Shown here one piece after another: positions 59,827 to 64,000 of a stretch of DNA of 64,000 bases. Made by a program: the position numbers and the translations under genes. The stretch spans positions 18,443 to 82,442 of the forward strand of contig SSFA01000039.1 in the NCBI GenBank assembly GCA_008015155.1, written 5' to 3'. The DNA comes from Thiothrix sp. (GTDB lineage: Bacteria > Pseudomonadota > Gammaproteobacteria > Thiotrichales > Thiotrichaceae). Positions within the stretch are counted from its first letter, which is position 1. The number at the start of each line of letters is the position of its first letter. The notes beneath the pieces are model-generated. The model was not told the DNA's origin and searched no databases. It saw only the letters and a program-made list of their open reading frames with translations.

Positions 59827-60855
59827 ATGAAGCTCCCTTATTTTTTTATTACTGATAAAGATAACGTGATTAGCCTGAACCGCCGATTTACTGTGGCCCC
59901 GATGTTAGATTGGACTGACACGCACTGCCGCTATTTCCACCGCTTACTGAGTAAACACGCTGTTTTGTATACAGAAATGGTGACCACAGGTGCGCTTCTA
60001 CATGGACAAACGGAGCGTTATTTAAACTTCAATCCTGCAGAACATCCGTTAGCTTTACAATTGGGTGGGAGTGAACCTGAGGACATGGCCAAATGTGCGG
60101 TACTAGCTGCAGATTTTGGTTATGATGAAGTGAATATTAATGTCGGTTGCCCAAGCGAGCGCGTCCAAAAAGGTGCTTTTGGTGCTTGCCTAATGGCGGA
60201 GCCCCAATTGATCGCAGATTGTGTTGCGACCATGCAGGCTAAAGTGTCGATTCCGGTGACGGTTAAAAACCGTATTGGCATTGATGACCAGGAAGATTAT
60301 GCAGGGCTGCATAAATTTGTTTCGACGGTGGCTGAAGCTGGTTGTAAAACCTTTATTATTCATGCGCGTAAAGCGTGGTTAAAAGGTTTAAGTCCGAAAG
60401 AAAATCGCGAAATTCCGCCCTTGCGATATGAGTTAGTTTATCAACTAAAGCAGGCATTTCCACAGTTAGAAATTATTATTAATGGTGGTATCAATTCCCT
60501 AGACGCTGCTCAGACGCATTTGCAATATGTGGATGGAGTCATGTTAGGACGGGAGCCTTACCATAATCCTTGGATCTTGGCTCAGGTCGATAATGCTATT
60601 TATGGTGAGCCAGTAAGCCCACTAGATCGCTATGCAGTTCTAGAACAGCTACTAATCTATATCGAGGAACAACAGCGTCAAGGTGTGCGCGTCAGCCATA
60701 TTGGGCGACATATCTTGGGGTTGTTTCAAGGCTTGCCTGGTGCTAAACAGTGGCGGAGGCATCTTAGTGAGCAAATGCATCGTCCTGATGCTGGTGTAAA
60801 TTTGTTTAAAGCAGCGGCGAAAAAAGTGCTTGACGCCTCACCCCCTTCTTTGTAA
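59827..60855 (+). CDS. dusA: tRNA-dihydrouridine synthase DusA
   Basis: This 342-residue flavoenzyme reduces specific uridines in the tRNA D-loop. VAPMLDWTDTHCRY near residues 22-35 and NVGCPSERVQKGAFGACLM near 101-119 (with the catalytic cysteine) are the DusA hallmarks. VKNRIGID and MLGREPYHNP follow in the FMN-binding barrel. Most DusA proteins begin just before NRRF, so translation may start at a GTG at 59866 rather than the ATG at 59827. The gene ends 19 bases before tRNA-Asn. Confidence 0.93.
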   Translation: MKLPYFFITDKDNVISLNRRFTVAPMLDWTDTHCRYFHRLLSKHAVLYTEMVTTGALLHGQTERYLNFNPAEHPLALQLGGSEPEDMAKCAVLAADFGYDEVNINVGCPSERVQKGAFGACLMAEPQLIADCVATMQAKVSIPVTVKNRIGIDDQEDYAGLHKFVSTVAEAGCKTFIIHARKAWLKGLSPKENREIPPLRYELVYQLKQAFPQLEIIINGGINSLDAAQTHLQYVDGVMLGREPYHNPWILAQVDNAIYGEPVSPLDRYAVLEQLLIYIEEQQRQGVRVSHIGRHILGLFQGLPGAKQWRRHLSEQMHRPDAGVNLFKAAAKKVLDASPPSL

Positions 60856-60859
60856 GAAT
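60830..60859 (+). promoter_or_regulatory. Candidate promoter for tRNA-Asn inside the 3' end of dusA
   Basis: TTGACG at 60830-60835 (five of six) and AAGAAT at 60854-60859 are 18 bases apart, about 16 bases before the mature tRNA 5' end. It overlaps the last codons of dusA. Confidence 0.5.
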
Positions 60860-60874
60860 ACGCGCCTCGGCAGT

Positions 60875-60950
60875 TCCCCGATAGCTCAGTCGGTAGAGCA
60901 AATGACTGTTAATCATTGGGTCACTGGTTCAAGTCCAGTTCGGGGAGCCA
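60875..60950 (+). tRNA. tRNA-Asn (anticodon GTT)
   Basis: This is a 76-base cloverleaf with acceptor TCCCCGA pairing with TCGGGGA, a D-arm with GCTC and GAGC, anticodon GTT at 60908-60910, a T-loop GGTTCAAGTCC and an encoded CCA end. Confidence 0.98.
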
Positions 60951-60957
60951 CTTATTC

Positions 60958-60996
60958 AAAAGGCTGCATTGTGAAATGCAGCCTTTTTTGTTTTTG
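60958..60996 (+). terminator. Intrinsic terminator after tRNA-Asn
   Basis: AAAAGGCTGCATT pairs with AATGCAGCCTTTT over a four-base loop (GTGA) and is followed by TTGTTTTT. It lies eight bases behind the tRNA. Confidence 0.93.
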
Positions 60997-61042
60997 GTAG
61001 TTGTAAAAACTTAGCTCTAGTCGTTAGACAACTACCAATGGC

Positions 61043-61642
61043 TTATAGCTGAGCTTTTTTCTCTTCCTGTTCTTTTAACGTGCGTGTTGCATGTTCGCGT
61101 TCAGCCTCACTAATATCACCCAAAGCTTCACCAGCCAAGTTATAGCGCTGTTGATGATCTAAGACTGCTTGTAAATATTTACCATGATTACAATGCATAC
61201 GTAGTAAGCGTTGTACGACTCGCTTAGATGCAGGTGGTTGGTTTTGATCCATTAAATTATAGAGATCAGTTTCCACACCTAAGGCTAATGGCTTATAGGT
61301 AAGCCAGACCTCAAAACGATCGGCTAAGAAACGATCCATCGCTTTAGCTTGAATTTCAGAGGGGGAGGGTTCGGTGGTCTTAGTAGGTTTATGGTCTTTT
61401 GTTTTATGAAAGGGCTGTTTATTTTTTCCCAGATTCCCTTTGCCTTTAGCATTGGATTTGGGGCGGCTTGGCTGTGCTTCTTCACGACGAATAATAATGC
61501 GTTTGCCTAATAAACGGGTTTCGCGCGTAGCTGGCTCTGGTTGCTTGGTGGGTGGGCTTGCGCTGGAACTTACTTCATTATTAGCTGTTTCAGGCACAGG
61601 CTTACGTTTGAGGGTTAGGGTTTTTCGCGGCGTATCGGTCAT
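61043..61642 (-). CDS. ProQ/FinO-domain RNA chaperone
   Basis: In this 199-residue protein the first 95 residues are low-complexity and basic (many Lys, Pro, Thr), probably disordered and RNA-contacting. Residues 95-180 form a FinO-type domain (AMDRFLADRF, KPLALGVETDLY, then KRVVQRLLRMHCNHGKYLQAVL). A Glu-rich helix closes the chain. ProQ/FinO proteins bind structured RNAs and stabilise small-RNA pairs. The domain order (N-terminal tail, C-terminal FinO) differs from E. coli ProQ, so I give no gene symbol. Confidence 0.88.
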   Translation of the reverse strand: MTDTPRKTLTLKRKPVPETANNEVSSSASPPTKQPEPATRETRLLGKRIIIRREEAQPSRPKSNAKGKGNLGKNKQPFHKTKDHKPTKTTEPSPSEIQAKAMDRFLADRFEVWLTYKPLALGVETDLYNLMDQNQPPASKRVVQRLLRMHCNHGKYLQAVLDHQQRYNLAGEALGDISEAEREHATRTLKEQEEKKAQL

Positions 61643-61760
61643 AATTTGTCGTGTGTAGGCTAAAAGTGAATGAGCGTGTTTAATACCAATCTATAACTAA
61701 TATACAGTTTAACTCGCTGATCAACGGTTTTTCTATAGAGAAATTCACTCATTCATTAAC

Positions 61761-61789
61761 AAAAAACCCCGCAAGAGCGGGGCTTTTTG
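61761..61789 (-). terminator. Intrinsic terminator downstream of tRNA-Ser
   Basis: CCCCGC (61767-61772) and GCGGGG (61777-61782) form a six-base stem over a four-base loop, with A- and T-runs on the outer sides. On the minus strand it ends in TTTTTT and lies 12 bases after the tRNA 3' end. It could also work on the plus strand. Confidence 0.9.
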
Positions 61790-61800
61790 GGTGTTGAATT

Positions 61801-61891
61801 TGGCGGAGAGAGCGGGATTCGAACCCGCGATAAGCTATTAACCTATACACACTTTCCAGGCGTGCTCCTTCAACCACTCGGACACCTCTCC
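61801..61891 (-). tRNA. tRNA-Ser (anticodon GGA)
   Basis: This is a 91-base class II tRNA with a long variable arm. Acceptor GGAGAGG pairs with TCTCTCC including one G-T. The anticodon loop reads CTGGAAA, giving GGA. The T-arm reads GGGTTCGAATCCC and the CCA end is encoded. Confidence 0.97.
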
Positions 61892-61903
61892 AGTAGGGGC
61901 AGA

Positions 61904-61932
61904 ATCCTACTCCACTCACTAATATTTGTAAA
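61904..61932 (-). promoter_or_regulatory. Promoter of tRNA-Ser
   Basis: On the minus strand TTTACA (61932-61927, five of six) and TAGGAT (61909-61904, four of six) are separated by exactly 17 bases. Transcription would start about six bases before the tRNA 5' end. Confidence 0.65.
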
Positions 61933-61968
61933 CTGCTACACCTAAATTGCCTAGTCATCTGCCAGTCA

Positions 61969-61997
61969 TCGACAAAGGTCTAGAATTTTTGTAGTAT
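61969..61997 (+). promoter_or_regulatory. Candidate promoter of the gspL operon
   Basis: TCGACA at 61969-61974 (five of six) and TAGTAT at 61992-61997 (four of six) are 17 bases apart, about 38 bases before gspL. The leader is AT-rich and has no evident Shine-Dalgarno. Confidence 0.5.
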
Positions 61998-62035
61998 CAA
62001 AAATAATCTAGGGCTTATAAATAATAATTATTAAA

Positions 62036-63079
62036 ATGATCATCGACAAGCTTAAGCAGTTTATGAGCTGGTGGGGCGATAATCTTTATCGAGGCCTACC
62101 CAGTGCTTTGCGTAGTTTATTCCGTGCTAGCCAACCCAGTTTAGCGCTGTATATGGCGAATGAGCGCCTAGCTTTGAGTTGGCAACAAGATGGCAAGCGC
62201 CGCGAATGTGGTGAGTTTGTCTTAGATAGTGCCTTTGATTTTAGTCGAATTGCTAAAAAAGCCGCTCGCAGTCGTAATTATCAGTTAAAGCTTGAATTAG
62301 ACGAAAAACAAGCCTTGCATTTACAGCATACTTTTCCTGAGGGTGTGCAAGATAATATCAAGCAAGTAGTTGGCTATCAGCTCGATAGAATTACACCTTT
62401 CACCCTCGATAATGCTTATTTTGATGCTAAAGTTGCTAAGCACGATAAAGCCAATAAACAAGTTATTGCAGATATTTATATCTCACCTAAACAACATATT
62501 GAGCAGTATCTAAACAAACTGCGTCATTTAGGTGTGCCCGAGATTCAAGTCATTTCAGCGATGGCTAGCCCGACTCAATTAACTAGGGGCTTGAGCGGCA
62601 ATGCAACAGCACCCGTGGCCGCTTCTTTGATTCCATTCTATTTATTTTTGTTGGCGTTGACTGCGAGTTTGATAGCACCTATTTGGTATAAAGATCGCCG
62701 CTTAGGACAAATTGACGAAGCCATTGCGAGCTTGCAGCAGCAAGCCTCAGCACAGATTGAAGTACGTGATAAATTATTAGCAGCAGAAGAAGCTTTAAGC
62801 TTTATTGGAGAAAAGCGCAAAACCGCGCCTGTGATGTTGGATGTCGTTGAACATCTATCGATGGAAATTCCTCCGCATACTTGGGTGGAGCGCTTGGAGA
62901 TTACCGGTAATCAAGTGCAAATCCGTGGTGAATCAGAACAAGCTTTAAGCCTAATTGATACTTTAGAAGTGTCACCTTATTTTGAGGCAGTTAGTTTTAA
63001 ATCACCTGTGACGCGCAATCCGAGCACCGGTAAGGATAAATTCCACTTGCAAGCGACAGTGGAGGCTGCTCATGAGTGA
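62036..63079 (+). CDS. gspL: Type II secretion protein GspL / PilN-like
   Basis: This 347-residue protein has an N-terminal actin-like part (PSLALYMANERLALSW, then FSRIAKKAA and YQLDRITPFTLDNAYF). A membrane helix lies at about 201-218. A periplasmic PilN/GspL ferredoxin-like domain follows (HLSMEIPPHTWVERLEI). GspL is the inner-membrane platform subunit that contacts GspE and GspM. The next gene overlaps it by eight bases and looks like gspM, which supports the call. It is the start of a probable secretion operon that leaves the window. Confidence 0.82.
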   Translation: MIIDKLKQFMSWWGDNLYRGLPSALRSLFRASQPSLALYMANERLALSWQQDGKRRECGEFVLDSAFDFSRIAKKAARSRNYQLKLELDEKQALHLQHTFPEGVQDNIKQVVGYQLDRITPFTLDNAYFDAKVAKHDKANKQVIADIYISPKQHIEQYLNKLRHLGVPEIQVISAMASPTQLTRGLSGNATAPVAASLIPFYLFLLALTASLIAPIWYKDRRLGQIDEAIASLQQQASAQIEVRDKLLAAEEALSFIGEKRKTAPVMLDVVEHLSMEIPPHTWVERLEITGNQVQIRGESEQALSLIDTLEVSPYFEAVSFKSPVTRNPSTGKDKFHLQATVEAAHE

Positions 63080-63392
63080 AATGCTAATTCCAGCCCGTAG
63101 CCAGCCGCTGATAGCTTGGTTGTTGTTCTTACTAGTCGTACTGACTGTGAGTTTTTTTGGCGTAATTCCTGCTCTGCTTAAATCTCAGGAGCTGAATGAG
63201 CAAATCGAAAGTGGCTATAAACGCTTAGAGAAAATGCGCCAAGTGGCTCAGGCAGCCCCAGAATTAACTGCAGAATACGAGCGTATTAGCCAGCAGGGGA
63301 TTGATAAGCTGTTTTATCCGCAGGGAATGACAGCTGCTCAAGTGGGTAAAGAACTACAAAATCAAGTGGCTGCAGTCGTGGCTCGGAAGTGA
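63072..63392 (+). pseudogene. gspM: gspM-like gene, broken by a 25-base deletion and a tandem duplication
   Basis: The frame codes for 106 residues before a stop: a membrane helix at about 13-34 and then a coiled-coil-like segment (LNEQIESGYKRLEKMRQVAQ), which is the GspM plan. The frame is cut short because 25 bases present in the second repeat copy (63731-63755 region) are missing here. With them restored the frame continues through SSEVIEDIQQQ and on to FQGRTELLREVLHAAYV, which resembles a GspM C-terminal ferredoxin-like domain. The remainder of the broken copy is open in another frame at 63389-63634. The real C-terminus is not visible because the region runs into repeat copies. Confidence 0.7.
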
Positions 63393-64000
63393 TTGAGTAT
63401 CTTCAACAACAAACCAGTACTGAAGAGCAGGCAACGAGTGACTATCAACGCGTCACAGTGCAAGTGGTTTTTCAAGGTAGAACGGAGTTGCTACGTGAGG
63501 TGCTGCATGCGGCTTATGTATCTCGTCCCCTGATTTTTGTAGATGGGGTTGAGGTTAAGCCCTTAGAAGGTACTGATCCAAAAGACCAGCTCGTTCGAGT
63601 CACTAGAATTAACTGCAGAATACGAGCGTATTAGCCAGCAGGGGATTGATAAGCTGTTTTATCCGCAGGGAATGACAGCTGCTCAAGTGGGTAAAGAACT
63701 ACAAAATCAAGTGGCTGCAGTCGTGGCTAAGCAAAGTGGAACTTTATTTAGCTCGGAAGTGATTGAGGATATTCAACAACAAACCAGTACTGAAGAGCAG
63801 GCAACGAGTGACTATCAACGCGTCACAGTGCAAGTGGTTTTTCAAGGTAGAACGGAGTTGCTACGTGAGGTGCTGCATGCGGCTTATGTATCTCGTCCCC
63901 TGATTTTTGTAGATGGGGTTGAGGTTAAGCCCTTAGAAGGTACTGATCCAAAAGACCAGCTCGTTCGAGTCACTAGAATTAACTGCAGAATACGAGCGTA
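63260..64000 (+). repeat. Imperfect tandem repeat (345 + 370 + at least 26 bases) within gspM
   Basis: Copy 1 is 63260-63604, copy 2 is 63605-63974, and a third copy begins at 63975 and runs off the window. Copies 1 and 2 are identical except for a 25-base gap in copy 1 after GTGGCT and two substitutions within 15 bases of it (GAGTATCTT against GAGGATATT). All differences cluster in one spot. The junction of each copy reads CACTAGAATTAACTG. Confidence 0.93.

Noticed and set aside
60875..61891. tRNA genes as attachment sites of an integrated element
   Set aside because: No integrase, no direct repeat of a tRNA 3' end and no mobile-element gene is seen near either tRNA.
1..64000. CRISPR arrays, insertion sequences, transposases
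   Set aside because: No regularly spaced repeat array, no cas-like protein and no transposase motif was found; the only tandem repeats are the short ones listed and the gspM duplication.

Overview
The window reads as a chromosomal stretch of a Gammaproteobacterium. Evidence for this is a complete Na+-translocating NADH:quinone reductase operon (nqrABCDEF plus nqrM), an RfaH-type NusG paralogue, type II secretion genes (gspL/gspM, and a separate gspJ), mutM, dusA, a ProQ/FinO protein and two tRNA genes. A sulfur-bacterium-like lineage such as Thiotrichales is possible, but nothing in the sequence fixes the genus.

Positions 1-48,500 form one large surface-polysaccharide island of the ABC-transporter (group 2 capsule) type, with its core functions spread out: a lipoprotein, kpsM, kpsT, kpsE and kpsD at 0.1-4.8 kb; kpsC at 32.4-34.5 kb; kpsS at 46.6-47.9 kb; and rfaH at 48.0-48.5 kb. 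Between them lie at least five further glycosyltransferase genes, six sulfotransferase domains (one fused to two glycosyltransferases in a 1400-residue protein) and a lipid block. The lipid block consists of a 2531-residue reducing polyketide synthase, an alpha-oxoamine synthase, a formyltransferase, a short-chain dehydrogenase and an LTA-synthase-type sulfatase family protein. The simplest reading is a sulfated polysaccharide built on a Kdo-type linker with an unusual, perhaps sphingoid-like, lipid end.

Embedded in the island is a set of secreted proteins. The most remarkable is a five-gene minus-strand operon (9.8-15.2 kb) whose products all look like pieces of copper amine oxidase. Two are catalytic-domain proteins that keep the copper histidines, two are degenerate partners that have lost them, and one protein resembles only the N2/N3 domains. 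The gene order is B-A-C-B-A. Divergent from it are an abundant-looking secreted protein of unknown family and a lipoprotein with Asp-box repeats. A second minus-strand group (20.6-25.7 kb) combines two sulfotransferases, a GT2, a V8/trypsin-like protease and two proteins with DUF1566/Lcl-type domains.

From 48.7 kb onward the content is housekeeping: a Gld-like ABC exporter with its auxiliary subunits, the nqr operon, mutM, a small membrane protein, dusA, tRNA-Asn, a ProQ-like protein, tRNA-Ser and gspL-gspM. The last 740 bases hold an imperfect tandem duplication inside gspM that breaks the gene. It may be a real mutation or an assembly artefact.

All homology calls come from reading motifs by eye; no database search was run. 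Promoter calls are pattern matches and are weak unless stated otherwise.
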